Source of the DNA: Phytoseiulus persimilis
Taxonomy: Eukaryota > Arthropoda > Arachnida > Mesostigmata > Phytoseiidae
Length of the DNA: 64,000 nucleotides
Assembly (NCBI GenBank): GCA_037576195.1
Contig: CM075102.1
Location: 29,570,745 to 29,634,744 of the forward strand
Direction: 5' to 3'
The notes under the pieces are model-generated. The model did not search any database. It was given only the letters and a program-made list of their open reading frames with translations, and was not told the DNA's origin. Position numbers and translations under genes: made by a program. This document shows positions 1 to 13,538 of the stretch, one piece after another. The first letter of the stretch is position 1. Each line of letters opens with the position of its first letter.

Positions 1-174
1 ATTTCATCTTGCCCTTTCTGCCTCGACAGCGGTCAGCATATGCTAATGCCGTCTCTCTGGCAAATTTTCGCACTTCACATCTCCGCATGGATTCGCATTC
101 GGCTCGCTGCTCGGCCTCGTTGCGTTTTACTACCGATCATTGCACGAAGGCTAGCTCGCTGGCGGGTCGCTCGC

Positions 175-204
175 TCGACCGACCGGCCGACCGACCGGCC
201 GGCC
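175..204. repeat. GACC/GGCC tetranucleotide tract
   Basis: A run of GACC and GGCC units. It is the first of several related tetranucleotide tracts in this window, with others near 33.0 kb and 36.6 kb. Confidence 0.85.
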
Positions 205-2304
205 ACTAGGCTTTCGGAGCAACAGAAAGGAGCCGAACGTCCAACCGAGGCCCTCTAAGTTGAGCGGGAAGCGTATTCTCAGACCCTTACCCGATCAGAG
301 CGATCCTACATCTTCGACGTTCGCGCAGCGAGCGCTCCGAAAGAGCCGGCTGTTCGCTTGCCTGGCTGGCTGCCGTTTGCCAAAGCAAAGAGAATTTCTT
401 ATGATCTCAGTAAGATCCTAGACCCCGCGAGCTCAGCGAGCCTCCTGCTACAGAGAGAGACTCCTCTTTTCTGTACTCCTCCTGGACGTCCCCCTCTCAT
501 CCTGAAATCGGAGAACAGGCTCTTGAAAGCGACGTTATTCTTTTGATACGCCGACGCGGAACCGTACGGCAACTTTGTGCGGGCTGACCGGGGCGAGCCG
601 CTATGCGCTCTGCTCCTTTCGCCGGCTCTTCGTGCGTCGTCCGAGAAACACAAGAACCTACAGGAGCCTTCTCCGTTTCCCATTCCTGATATTGCGACAG
701 GGCTATCGGTGGCGGCGAGGGGAGCGCAACGAACGTCGCTGAGGCCTGCATCAGGTAAGCAAGCAAGCGACCAAACACCGAGGAAGCAGAATGAGAGGGA
801 TCCAGCACCGTGGCCGAAGGTCGCCCGCATCGACTCCGCCGGATCGAACCGAGTCGTCGTCGTTGTCGAGGGTCGTCCCTTCGGGTCCCTCAGCCGCCGG
901 CCCGCATCGACGACTCGGCCGCAATTCGTGTGGTCTCTTGACTCGAACAACCCACGAAGATCAAAGAATCCTCGATTCGTCCTTCTTCTTCGTCTCGACG
1001 ATTCCATCCCGCTAGTGCCCGAATGGCATCCAGTCGTCCCACACGGCAGTAACCATCGCGCGGTGCAAACGTCACGATATCGAGTTACCAGCGGCCATCG
1101 GCTGCTTACAACCGACTCCGATTCCGTCGCTCCATACGTGCCACTCCAAGACTCGGTGGCTGCGGAGAACCGACGACGGCATCTCGTTGATGTCCAAACA
1201 AGATTTGGGCAGTTTACCTCGTAGAGAGGATGTTCGGCCTCTGGGACCTATTCGAATCACGTAGAATGCCGAACACTGCGAGACGACACTTCACGAAACT
1301 CGGGGCGAGCGAAAGACGACAGATACGGACTCGCGGGACGCGATCATTTTTTTTCGCAGGAATTGTTCTCTTTGTTCCAGAGCGCCCACATTGATTCAGG
1401 GTCTGCTGTCATTTCAGATACGAACAAGTAGTGCCCGACTCCGGCGAACACGTTCCGCTTGGAAAAGGGGCTTTGTGGCAGGAAAAAAGGTTATTCGGGG
1501 CAGGAATTTATGCGGCGGTCGTTTCCCTCTCCTTGCCGTCTACACCCTGTGCCTTATAACGATCGTATTATGGTGCGTGCTATAATACATACAATCGTAA
1601 TAACAATAATCGTAAGGCGCGCGAATCGCAAAGAAGCGACGACCTGCATCCACCCAGTGCGTCCCCCTGTCACTCAGTCGTCTTGACCGTCAGCCAACTC
1701 GCCCGGCTGCTCACTCGGCCGGCTCTCTTTTTTATTTGTCAACCCGGAAAGCCTGCTGCACGAGGATTTTGTTGGCACATGCAGGCACAAGCCCGCGTCC
1801 ACACATCGCGCCAATTTATGGTATGAGGAGGGAACAGACGAGGAATAAAGAAAACGCAGGGAGATAAGGCCAACCGAGGGTTGGACAAACAGACTCACCC
1901 CCGAGAGACGCGCAATGGAAGAGATTCACGGGGGGAGGGAAATCCTCGACTATGACCGACAACTCGCACCGAGTGCATGGACGAATTTCAATTGCGTTGG
2001 CGTCCTCGTCTGGCTTCTTCTGTTTCCCCTAGTCGTCCAGACCTAGTACCTGACTTTCTCGTGGTCCGCCGCCGCTCGGTTGGGTTGCCATCATTGTTGA
2101 GCCAAGGATCCGCAAGTGGCTTTGTTGCTCGACCGGTTTGCCCAACTGCAGCTGCCCAGTCGACGGAAGTCCCCTCTCAGACTGCATGGGGCGGGGAGCG
2201 CCTTCTCCCCTGGAAGCAGCTGCTGTGAGAACCCAAACGTTGCACGGGGAGCGAGACTCCGTCATCTCATTCTTATTTTCTTCCGGCCCTCCAGCTCCGC
2301 ACTT

Positions 2305-2331
2305 ACTCGCTCGCTCACTCACTCACTCACT
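2305..2331. repeat. (CTCA)n / (CTCG)n microsatellite
   Basis: A 27-bp run of CTCG then CTCA units, directly visible in the sequence. Confidence 0.9.
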
Positions 2332-4731
2332 TAGCTGCAGGGGCTACCAGTGGTCAGCACAAAAGAAACAAATTGAAGATGAGTGGTCCTTGGCCGACGC
2401 GTTGGTTGGGTTCTCGTCGGTCTGACTGACTGCTTGCTGCTTCTCTCTGCTCCCTCCCAAGCGAAAAGTGCAAAGAAGGATAAACACAGAGATGAGGGAT
2501 GAAGGGAAAGCGACCGAGAAGAGAATTCTTCTGCTTGCTGTTTTGCTGGCGGTGTCTGTGGCGGCCGTTGGATGAGCCGGGAGAACCTGCAAGCAAACTG
2601 GACGACCGAATCACGCGTTGCAATCCACTCGTCAAGAACAACGGTCGAAGCGCTTCACGATGGGTTTTCCTATTTTTTTCATAACGCGGTGACGATTCTC
2701 CACTGGCGACCCTTTGACGTATGTGCACCTCCTTGAAATGGTCCGACCAATGTTTTTCTTGCAGTTCGCAGCCGATGTGTCTCTCACCCCTCATGCTTCC
2801 CTTCAGTCAAGCCAACCGGGACTAACGAAATTGAAATAGCAGGGAACGGGAGGCAACGCATGGGAGGAACATTCAATGTGATAAAAGCCTACTCAGGCCA
2901 GCCAAAACGACGACCGGGTGACTCCTCGATAGACGAACGAATGAATACTCTCATGCATTGCAGATACGACCACCGCAACAAATCGACTCGCTGCCATAAG
3001 ACGTCGCGATAAAAGACGACGACGACATCTGAGGAGAAGTCATATAAGGAATTGGACAGGGTCCAAGCCTCTGTGTATTGTGTTCCCGACTCAGCGACAG
3101 GAAGAGAAATAGATGGATATCGTTTCATCAATCTACTAGACAATAAATAAGGAACACAGTAGAGTATCGAAGAATGCATTCTTTCGTGAGCCAGGATCGA
3201 CGTGAGCACTCACCTCCGTGGGGCTGTTTCCGCTGACGGATGAAATCCGGGCCCCCGTCTGATTCATGCTCAGGAACGTGATGACTTTGGTGAGAAACAC
3301 CATCACTTTTGCGACTATGCAATTCCATTGATAACGACTAAAAATTGCACCAATCACAAAAGTGGGATATTATTTCGCTACTCTGATCAGCGAGAACACC
3401 ATCGCGAAGTGGGGCGGGCCCAATCAGACCCCGATCGACCCGACATATCCTCCAAGCAGCTTTCGGCGCTCGTGAGTTCCTTAGCGACTTTCGATCGTCA
3501 CTCTCTCAATGAACAATCTTGAAATAGTCACCCGTGCCAAGCCACCGTCGCCTTGTAGGGGCATTCCCAATCATATCTAAAACGCAGACACAAGACTGGA
3601 GGAGGTGGAACCTTTCGGCTCAACAGTTGTTCGTGATTCCCCGCACGGAACGCCCTTCATCTTCCGGTGCAACGTGATGCAACATGCACCTCGCATGTTG
3701 GTGGCTTGAAGGCCTCATCCCCGCCTGGAACGGGACCGCGGAAGGCAGTCCCTCCGTCCACGTCCCCTCCGATTGTACCGTAGTTCGGGCCTTCACCTCG
3801 GTCATGGTCCGACACACAGAGAAGAACACACCATCTGGAGGAGGGCTGGAGAGATGCACAACTTGTAAATGATGGTCACGCAAGCCACGCCATCGCGCTC
3901 CGGGAGAACAGAGAGCAGGAATACATGTGTCACTTCACCCGCGATCGGTCACCGAGCGAAACAGTCGGAGCAAACTGAAAGGATCCTTCAGTCACTCGGA
4001 CACGAGCAAGAGCACACGCTGCCCCCAGGCACGACTCACTAAAAGGAGATGAAAGGACGAATCGGTTTCCAGGAATAAAGTTTCACATGTCGAATGAACT
4101 GAACAAAAAGATCGCAGGAAGCGTCCTCATTCTCATCGCTGTCTGTCGAGTTGCTGCCCCTTCTCGCAACCGTTCCAGATTGTAGATACTGAGGAACTGG
4201 CGGTGGACGCTAGAAGGTTTGGAGCCGCTGTTCTCAGAACTCACTTGCTTGACGGCTGGTGTCAGGGTACGTTCGATATTCGGCAAAAAGCTGAGCGGCA
4301 AAACGAACTGGTCCAGTTCACGTCAGGGAAGCAACAGGCATTCGGAAGCATTCCGTTGGTGTGCTCGAGTGCTGTGGCAAGGGCCGAACTCTCCCTCAGA
4401 CGCAAGTCCTCCCCTTTTTCGTTAGTGGACGACGATAGCATCCTGGCATCTTTGTGGCTGTATTCTACATGCACTCGAAATCAGGATTGCACCCCGCGAA
4501 GACCCAAGCCTTTGGCACCGGATATGATGATAAAGAGAAATTTCATGTCGAAGCTCAGAAGGTCTAATGGGAGGCAAAGTTCGAAGGGTGTGAGCAGGTT
4601 CTCAAGAGAAACGCGCGTCGAGATTGGGGCCAGAGAGGTCGAACGCTCAGCGGCGCGTTGAGACTTTGTGCGACACGAGGTTGGAGCTCCTGCTCGTACT
4701 TTGAGCCCATGGTCAGAGGCACTCAATTAAT

Positions 4732-4749
4732 CCCCCCCCCCCCCCCCCC
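4732..4749. repeat. C homopolymer, 18 bases
   Basis: An uninterrupted run of 18 cytosines. Runs this long are rare and sequence poorly, so the exact length is uncertain. Confidence 0.9.
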
Positions 4750-6266
4750 TAAAGTTTGGAGCCAACCTTCCTTAAGAGCATCCGGCCCACATCACTCGTG
4801 TTGCCAATGGGATAGCCAGGATTGATCCATGGGAGGGGTGAACTGCTCAGGGGTAAGGGGATGTCGGAGTCTAGACCCCGAGCTCGCCACATCAGGAATT
4901 GCCGACAGTAGGGGATTCAATGATAGACACGAAGTCATAAACCTGGCAAACACGGAGCTTTCACATCGAGAGTGTGTTCGTCATCTCAGCTATCATCGTG
5001 ATCCCGCTCGATATCTGGAGAGTTTGCGGCTCGATGCAAGAATCGTGAGGGCTGTCGTCCGAGTCACCCCCTGCCATCTCCGCCACTTCCTGTATCATTT
5101 CTCCCTACTGCTCGGAGCACATTCGAGAAACGGAGCTTCCAATTGAAGAGCCCATATTCGAAACATCGTATCTCCGAATTTCTCACAGTCGAGTTTCCAG
5201 TCAGGAATTCATCGAATCAATTCCCGACAACGTCATTCTGCGCTTCTCTCAGGAACGCGTCGTTCCTTTTCCCTCTCCACTTCTAACTTCCACAGGAAAA
5301 GCGGAAAAGAACGTTGTCGGAAATGGGCTCGATAAGTTTCAAACTGGCGAGTCGACTTTTAGAAATCTGTAGTCACAGTGCTTGTCATCCGGGCTCTTCG
5401 ATTGCTCCCGATGGGGACAAATGATACCGAGAACGACAGGCGGATGCTATGGGTGCCAAGAAAGTTGAACTGGCCTGCACAATGTCGAACTTCAGAAGGC
5501 TCGGCGATAATACGTCAATCTTCGACCTTTTGGCAATTTACTGAGAATTCTGACGACATTCATCGAGCCATTGGCATCCGTGATTCGCAATCAGTCATCT
5601 GCAAGAGGCGCAATGACCTTGACATAGAAATCATCGTGTGCTCGGTTTCATCTAGAACTACGATAATATCTCCCTCATCGACCTGGACACCCGTCGTGGG
5701 GAGTCAGCGAACCATCTGTTGAACACGGCTCCCAATCCGAGCTTGTGTCCGCGTGTGAGCCATCGAGCAGATCATTTCCGAGACTACATCAGTGACAGCT
5801 GGAGCAAGTGTATGATAGACTTGTAACATCGCTCCCGTCCTTCCGCCTTTCCGAATCGTTGGATCACAAAGGAGGCAGGTTTGTCGCATATCGTTGACGA
5901 TCACGACGCCACTCTCTTTACCGTCATCAGCTGGGAGCTCTCATATGGATTCCCTTGCCGAATCTCCTCGCCGCCTCGAGGACGGAAGCTGTGCGGTGTG
6001 CTGATTCGCCCCACAACAGAGCTGGCCGCTTCTGTGAGTAGAAGACAGCTAGTAAAAAGTGGATCTCTGAGTGGGAGAGTTGTGGTGAACTTCAAGATTC
6101 GTGAGAGAATCGCTGGTCGCGATTCCATACTGACTTCCGGAAACATCCCTAGAAGTTCGTCAATTATAGCCGTTCTGAAACAGACCAGAGCGAGGAGCCA
6201 GCGGCGGAGTGGAACTCAGTTTTCGATTCAACTCTGCCGACAATCATCTGAACGAGAATTTCCGTT

Positions 6267-9200
6267 ATGCCAATTATGAAGCAGTCTCCCATCAAGGGCC
6301 GAGACTACCACCTCAGCCTCTCGGGTTGTGGTTTCCTCGGTCTCTACCATGTTGGAGTGATCTCGGCATTCCATGAATACGCTCGCCACCTCTGCGTGAA
6401 CAAGATCGCCGGAGCCTCAGCGGGCTCGTTGGCCGCAGCTTGCCTCATCTGCGATGTAGCTTTTGGTAAGTAATCATTTTGCGTCGCAGGCCTAGAGTCG
6501 TCGAAACTTAGAGTTCTGGAGACTTGTACCCTGACAGTCCAGCCACTCATTCTACCGGCATACTGTTCCGGCAGTTTGCACGGTTTCCTTTGCGTCTCTT
6601 TGTGATTAATGCAGGCGGCACGCAGTCCCCGCCCGACCAAGTTTCTCTCAATCGTCGCTCAATAACTGTGAAACGTATCGGCTTCACGAGGGGCTTCCGT
6701 CATCGACTTCTCAGATGATCTGCGGACCCTGCTCGCAAATTCTTTTAATCCAGTGTATAATGAGCTCTATCTCCCGCAGCCTGCGAGCTTGACTTGTGTT
6801 AGGAGGTCCGTTATGAGGAGGTATACCAAGACAATTCCGGAGCTCTCTGTAGAAATATCGGGGGAACCCATGCTTCCCCCGGGTCCATGCTTCCATCCGT
6901 GCATGGGTCTTGAATTAGCGCGAGGCACCGAAAAAAGTTGCCTTCCGCTCAAGGTTCATACCTCCTCAATAAGTGGTATTCTTGCTCCAGCAAGTGCCCT
7001 CGTGTCGTTCGGGCAGTATCCTCGTTCCGTTATCATCGATTTTTTCGAAATGCTCTCGCATGGAAACAAATACTCCTATTGAGAAGGCCGTGTGCTCTTT
7101 GCGGCGATTGCCCCTCGAATTGATACGACCCCTCATGTCCACTCATAGAGACAGAGATCTGATGACATGCAAAGTACTTTCCGCTTGACATGAAGGCAGT
7201 TGAGGTATTGGGAATATTTTCCCAGATGATTGCGATGATCGACTGAGTTCTTCCTCGAATGACGCACGGAACGCAAGCTATCGCCGCTCCATGTTCGCCG
7301 TTGAAATGGAAATGCACAATGTTCGGTGAAGGAAGGACAAGTTTCTCGAGTCAAACTTTCTCATCTGTTAGATTTGGTTCTCTTTGGAATGAGGTCCGAG
7401 AGAGAGAGAGAGAGAGATTACTGTATTGGTCTTGAGAAATGTCAAGGATGACGGTGGTCACATCTCACGATCTCATCTCCGGTATCTTTGAGAGATCCGA
7501 CGTTAGTCTGGAGCCGCGTTAAGCAATAACGTTTGTTGATTTATTAGTGGTCCATTCGGGAGATCACACTGCCAACACTGCACAGGTCCCCTCCCGCTGA
7601 TACGGACGGAAGAATGCGAGAATGATTGCGGAAGCGTACGATGTAATAAGAGAGATGTCGATTTGAAAATCGCGTTCTACATGCCGGCAAAAGGAGAGAA
7701 GGTTGACTGAGACTCTCGATATAACCTAAATTTCGATGCTATCTTCGCGTTGTCCGTGTCTGGTTCTGCTTCGTTCTGGGACAGTTTTAGAAATGTTCCC
7801 GCTAAGAGATCGAAGGAAATCGCTCGTGGAGTTCCTAGAAGCCGGAGATATTCTGTCAACAAGCACGATCGATAACTCGCTTCCCCAGAACATATTATAT
7901 CATAATGACTCGCCCTGATCTTTACACTCCACCGTCCCTCGCCTTTAGCCGCCTTCCTGTCGAGACACCAGCTGTTGTTGTTGCTTTGTTTTGGCTCGGT
8001 CATCGGAAAGCAGATAAATCCAGGGAGTATCGTACGCCGTACCAAGGTGACAACATCGAAGCCGACGAGCTCATTACGTAACGATTCTCTCGTGCGAAAG
8101 TAGTTAGTCAGTTCGGTCAGCGCGAGGGAACGCCGAGCTGCGTTTGCCTCGCTGTTGAATCACGCATCGGACATCGCAATCCCAGTGTGGGAAACAGAAC
8201 AGCTTGTGGTCGAGCTTCTCTTCCAGAGTTTACCTAGGCCAGCCGGAATAGTCGGAGTTTCGATTTTATCACGCGAAAAGCGTGGCCATCTTGGATAAGA
8301 ACTTCCCAGAGCTTCGTCATAACGGGATATCTCATGGCGGTCTTCCGATGAGCCTATCAATGGACCCACTACGCACCATGCTCACGAGAGCTACGACGGC
8401 GGAATATTCAGGAGACCTTGGCCTACGTCACAGGTCGCGAGGGAACACTCGGTCGGCGAGTCTGGTTTGCTAGCTAGCTAGCTGGATAGATAGGGAGACA
8501 CCTTGGCGCCTGGAAAAGCTCTCGAGAGGCAGATGAGCAGGCGAAACAACGAGCCGGGCGTTCTGACAAACGGTCAACCACTCGATGCGACAAGCGCGGC
8601 AGATTAAGCTCGAGCCACACCAGCGAAATGCATCAGGATTCGGTGCGATTTTCTTCGCTCCGATTATCACAGCAAACAATGTCGCGATCGTGCTCGGGTC
8701 GGCCACCAACTCCACAGGAATTCGTGGGAATCCGCCGCGGAGGTAGAATCTCGAACGACATTGTATCAAAGACTTCATTCAGGCAGCTTGTTATCGTTGC
8801 TGTCGACCTTCGCAAGCGAGTAAGCTCGAGGGCAACCCCCGATTTGAAGCGGGGCCAAAAGATACGGTTCCCTTTTGTAACCTGATTTGTTTATGCAACA
8901 GAGAGCCTCCTGGCGCTGTGCTCCGAACACGCCTCATTCTCTCGTTATCGAATGCGATCGCTTGCGCGTCTCTCTATCGATCGCAGTCCCGACGGGCTCT
9001 CGTGGCCGATCTATGAAGAAAAAACATTCTGAGTGATCTGAACAAACCTTCCGCGTTTTCGAGTCCATTTTCCCCACGTCCTGCCCCTGATTGTGAAACT
9101 CTGCGCATTTCAGGTGAGGCCACAACTTCGATTCTCCGTTTGGCCGTGCAGGCTCGTCGGAGAGCGCTAGGACCGTTTCATCCTGGGTTCGATATCAACG

Positions 9201-12200
9201 CCCTCTTGTACGACATTTTCATCAAAATCCTTCCCCCAAACGCGCACGAGATGTGCTCCGGCCGTCTCCACATTTCCCTCACGAGGGTAAGTCAGTGAGA
9301 AGCTGATCATCGGACAACGCATGAAACAACTCAGGCCGGGAGTGACGTTCCCATTGGGACCCCCGGCAGCGACCCATCGCCCCTTCGCAAGTGGTGCGAA
9401 TACGCAGCTACCATCCAAAACAGCACTGTGTTGATAAACTCCATAGCACTCAAGGTCGTGGAGATTTGGCTTCAGCCCAATCCAGAACGAACGGCATCAA
9501 GCCAACGGAACGGCTAACAAAGAGGTCAAGGGGTAAATCTCAGGCTACGAGTCTTGAAACATCGAGCCATGCCGTCCAGTTACATATCTACGCGTATCGA
9601 GCTTCGCTCAAGGCCATGGTCAATGCTAGGATTCATTTCACCGGATTGGATTCTCTGCCTTTAGCAGAGGGGTTCGGTGTTGTGGCGTCGATGAGGAGAA
9701 TCATGAGAATACCCGGGGCAAAGCTTCCGTCGGATGGAGATTCCACTTACTCAAACGAAGTTCACAAGTATATGGACGTTTCGAAGCGATTCCGAGAATG
9801 ATGTCTCAAATTCCTCTTTTGCGTTCCAGGTTTCTGACGGTGCGAACGTCATAATCAGTGACTTCAGTTCAAAAGAGGATCTTGTCAAATGCCTCATGTG
9901 TTCTTGCTTCATCCCATTCTACTCGGGTCTTGTGCCGCCAAAAATAAATGGAGTTGTAAGTATTCCCACTGGGCTTGGATGCTCGCCCAGCCGACGGGGT
10001 ACGCGGTTATAAACTTTCTCGCAACCGTGAATCATGTATCCGAGTAAGGTGCCGTCAATCGTGAGAATTAAATAGAGATTGGTGTTGGGGCTCGATGGGG
10101 AACGGCTGCGGTCGGCGGCTTTCCCCGAAATGCTGAGGGTCGGTCAAGAGCGGTACTTTGCCCAACGGCTGCCCTGGATGCACGCAAGCAATCCGACTCA
10201 TCGAGTACGCGGCAGTCCTCTTTGATGCAGCTTCAGATTGATTCGCGAGACCTCCAGGATGCAGTCCGCAGCGATGCCACTGTGAAGGTGTACCTCTATG
10301 ATGCAGAGCTCTCCAAGGCTCTCATTATCCACATCAGCGTCAGCATCTAGAGTTGTCAACGGGGCGATATAGAGAAACCGAGTGTCACTTCGGAATCGCC
10401 AGCGCTGTCCGTACCCGATGACGCAGGAATCAAGCGGTCGTCGACTTCCTACGCTTGAGAAATAGCCCGCCAGATATCTCGACTGACACGGCAGGATTGA
10501 CAGTTCCAGATGATTGCATCTGACTCGTCATTTCTTCATTAGGTCATCTGTCTGATATCACTGCGGCTCTCGCTTCCGCCGAAACTCAAAAGAAATGTTT
10601 TCTCCTCTACAGGCGTATATGGACGGTGGTTTCAGCGACAACTTGCCCATCCTCGATGAGAATACTATCACGGTATCGCCGTTCTCCGGTGAGAACGACA
10701 TCTGCCCCGAAGATGAAAGCTTCAATATGATGTTGATAAACCTGTCGAACACCTCCATCGCGGTTTCGCCCGCCAACATCTATCGCTTTGTGAGGATCCT
10801 CTTCCCGCCCCATCCCGAGATTTTGGCTCGGATGACCCAACAAGGTTCGTATCGAGTTTCAAATGCTACCGGATCGCAGGAGTCACTTCAGTTCCAATGG
10901 GGCACAACTGCTCGGTACATCATGACAATCTTGCCCCGCCGGTCACCTCGGCTCGAATACATGCCACTCACCGCATGATTTAATGTCACTCTCGCCGATG
11001 CGGGAATGATATGAAATCAGAAACGTGATTCGTCGTTGATTCCGTCAAAGCGTCTGGAGTCTCGACTTTGTCGGGCTCAACACGCACCGCGCTTCGCTCC
11101 CGGATGCACATCGCAGGAGTTTTCAACTCGATTCGGTTTCCACACTTCCGAGTTTTTGTCGGGAAACCTTACCACTCAGAGAACGTCAGCTGCGGGTCAG
11201 CACAGGAGACACGTGTTCGGAGAGTTTCACGAGGTTACAATTGTTATATGATGCACAACCCGTTTCCAGGTTTCGACGATGCGGTGAAGTACCTTCAAAG
11301 ACACAACCTGATTTCCTGCACTCGTTGCTTGGCCGTGAAATCCTCATTCGACATCACCTTGTCCGACGACGAAGAGAGCGAGATGCTGAAACATCCGTAC
11401 GACGGTTGCGACGACTGCAAAATTCAGAAGCAAATAGCGGACAACGCCTCACTCCCCGAACGCATCAGGGAGCCTATGATGGTAGCCGCGGAAAACGAAA
11501 ATCGAGGCCTGATTAATTGGCTTTTCAAGCACCGTCCTATAAAGATCCTGTCGTACATGACGCTACCATACGTGTTGCCATTCGACATCACGATGGCAGT
11601 TGCCAAGAAGGTGATACCGACAGTACGCCAGGAGCTGACTACGAGTCTGTTCAACGTCATCGATAAACTGAAAGAGGTCGCCGCTCTATCCTCCGATGAA
11701 AGATGGAAGAAGACACCGAAATCGCTGCCAGTCGGCCAGACTGTCGTCGACAGCCGGCCAAAGGACACAAACTTCTCATGCAAGCTCGCGATTACCGAGT
11801 TCAACTACAATTTGGAATCCAATACACGGCGAACGTCGAAAGTGCGGTCGAGAAGTTTGGAAAACTTACGGATATCTCGTCCGGGAGTCACAGACACCCA
11901 GAAGAGACGTCAACAACGCAAATCCTACGCCGGCTTGCCTTATGAGAAACGAGTTCTTTCCGAGCTCAATCTGGGGTCGAAGCTCGCACTTAGCCAAACC
12001 TTCAGTCGGAAACGTAAGACGAGCGTGATGGACGCTCTGCGTTCGCTGGATAAGGGCGAGCCCTCAGTCACATCGGCCATTGACATAACGAACGACGTTC
12101 TCGACTACGAGAAGAACACGTTGCACAGAGCCCAGGCTCAATCTTTGGAACAGATCTTGGACGTGACACAGAAGAAAGNCACGAGCCCAGAGGTGCAAGG

Positions 12201-12279
12201 TCAGATTAGGAAGCCTTTCAGTGGTTCAAGCCGCGAGGCTGACTGGACTTGGAGGGAAGCCTCTCAGGAGCCACGTTGA
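6267..12279 (+). CDS. bmm: Brummer / ATGL (PNPLA2-type) triacylglycerol lipase, five exons
   Basis: Patatin-domain lipase that starts triglyceride breakdown on lipid droplets. Exons, from GT-AG borders and phase: 6267-6465, 9114-9286, 9830-9955, 10613-10844 and 11270-12279. They total 1740 nt, giving 579 aa, and join in phase. Visible motifs: oxyanion loop [12 protein letters not shown] at residues 20-31, nucleophile Ser51 in GASAG, and dyad Asp170 in DGGFSDN at the start of exon 4. These match Ser47 and Asp166 of human ATGL with a constant offset of four. Other family landmarks are LGPFHP, the [14 protein letters not shown] block across the exon 2/3 junction, and [16 protein letters not shown]. 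The patatin fold is therefore complete. Exon 5 carries the less conserved C-terminal half, with a hydrophobic stretch near [19 protein letters not shown] that may contact the droplet. An earlier in-frame start is not seen; Met4 is an alternative. An N at 12179 leaves one residue unknown. The last ~30 codons read unlike protein, so the true end could lie in a further exon. Confidence 0.95.
7398..7417. repeat. (GA)10 microsatellite
   Basis: Twenty bases of perfect GA repeat inside bmm intron 1. GA tracts bind GAGA-type factors in arthropods, but nothing here shows that this one does. Confidence 0.9.
8469..8494. repeat. CTAG/GATA short tandem repeat
   Basis: A run of GCTA units followed by GATA units inside bmm intron 1. 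Confidence 0.7.
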
Positions 12280-12737
12280 TACGGCAATACGGCTTCCCTC
12301 TCGAGCATCAGCCTCCACGGTTTCTGATCCTTCAACCGACGTCAGCACCTAACGGGCGATACCCAACCAGCCAAGATGGAATGGCGACCACTCAAGAGTA
12401 TCATTTGATTAAAAGGCTTCCGGAACACGAGAGGCAGCAACAGGCAAGATTCGATTGCACGTTGTTGATGGCATCTCAGAAGAGACGAAATGAAGTGGCT
12501 TCTTCCAAACGTTTCCACGAGGCAACCAATCACCTGGACCATCCAGCGGAATTCGATTGGTAGACGCTTGTTCCGTGCTCATTAACGTGTTATCGGGAGT
12601 GAAATCAAATGGCCGCGTTTCTATTCGGAGACGCGAACCTTTCATTCTAATAAGCGGAACGAGCTAGGCTCCTCGGAATCGAATCTACGGTCAATAAGGA
12701 CTCCTAATATTGGGCGTCCTCCGTCCGTTCCACTCCA

Positions 12738-13538
12738 TTGAATGCCGCATGGAGCGCGGCAGGCGAACGCCCACAGCTATCCTCGGCAGTATGCGGAAAG
12801 AGATTCCAGCAAACAAGCTACATCGCCTATAACCGTGGAACGCGTCAATCGTTTAATGGATCAGATGAATCCCGAGACTCTGATAGAAATCCAAATGCGC
12901 ACCTTGAACCATTCCCGTGTGCCAGGGATCAGAGGAATTTCGCCAATGCAGTCAAGAAGTTGTTCTGGTCGCACGCCACATTCGTAGAGGTAGCGGAAGA
13001 AGGCTCTCATCAGCGCCGTCCAGGAACCTGCAACGAAACAACGCCCTCAGTGAGAATCGGAGACGGAAAGAATGGCCAACAGATGAATGAGTTTTTCGGA
13101 AATGAAGTTTGCTCAATTTTTCCATACTTCTCCGATACATCCATTCTCGTCTCAGCGTCGATACCTTCGCGCAAAGTATGCCTCGGAGAACTACTCCTCG
13201 GAATGAATCTGAACACGAGTAATCTTTCACGAGGGAGCCTCCAAGAAAGGTTTAAAATCGAAGCCCGCCGTTTCCCCCAACAACCGACCGCTCTCGGGTC
13301 GGATCCTTCACCGAGCAAGCTGCGTCGAGGACCTACGGCTGCGGTGTCGATACCGCTGCGGGCCAGTAATGTCCGCGATGAGCTTCCCACTCGTCTGGTA
13401 GACAATGAAATCGAAATTGTGCGAACAAACTCCCGTCAGACTGGTTACAGGTTGCTCCCGGAATCCCGGCTACCCCATCGAAGGAAATACTGGGGCAGTA
13501 TCATCTCTATTCGGCTACATCATAGTAATGACGAGTAA
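12738..13538 (+). CDS. Unassigned long open frame behind bmm (266 codons)
   Basis: An ATG-started frame of 266 codons beginning 459 bp after the bmm stop. By a rough stop-codon expectation, a frame this long should appear by chance in well under one window of this size. The composition is Arg/Ser/Asn-rich with no domain, signal peptide or membrane segment that I recognise. A shorter frame in the same phase lies at 12249-12563. Within it, the overlapping frame from 12742 reads ITVERVNRLMDQMNPETLIE, which looks more protein-like. It could be a lineage-specific gene, 3' coding sequence of bmm reached by splicing, or chance. Confidence 0.25.
   Translation: MNAAWSAAGERPQLSSAVCGKRFQQTSYIAYNRGTRQSFNGSDESRDSDRNPNAHLEPFPCARDQRNFANAVKKLFWSHATFVEVAEEGSHQRRPGTCNETTPSVRIGDGKNGQQMNEFFGNEVCSIFPYFSDTSILVSASIPSRKVCLGELLLGMNLNTSNLSRGSLQERFKIEARRFPQQPTALGSDPSPSKLRRGPTAAVSIPLRASNVRDELPTRLVDNEIEIVRTNSRQTGYRLLPESRLPHRRKYWGSIISIRLHHSNDE

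Larger units (their letters stand above)
1..6266. other. 5' flank of bmm, no gene recognised
   Basis: No conserved domain was recognised on either strand. The first 1.3 kb is GC-rich and carries overlapping open frames on both strands (about 200 codons each at 399-1007 minus and 577-1224 plus). Their translations are Arg/Ser/Pro-rich with no domain, which is what low stop density in GC-rich DNA produces. The region also has tetranucleotide tracts and a C homopolymer, listed separately. A short frame at about 3210-3300 minus ends at a GTGAGT donor (MVFLTKVITFL start), but I could not find a partner exon. The stretch just before 6267 presumably holds the bmm promoter and 5' UTR; no TATA box or initiator was convincing. 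Confidence 0.5.
6466..9113 (+). other. bmm intron 1 (2.6 kb)
   Basis: Bounded by a GTAAGT donor after the codon split at Gly67 and by a TTTCAG acceptor. It is five times longer than the other introns of the gene, so it is the likeliest place for intronic enhancers or an alternative first exon. Open frames inside it on both strands are short and show no domain. It contains a GA microsatellite (7398-7417) and a CTAG/GATA-rich patch (8469-8494). Confidence 0.85.

Noticed and set aside
399-1224. Two overlapping ~200-codon frames on opposite strands near the window start
   Set aside because: GC-rich, Arg/Ser/Pro-biased translations without domains. Opposite-strand long frames are expected where stop codons are rare.
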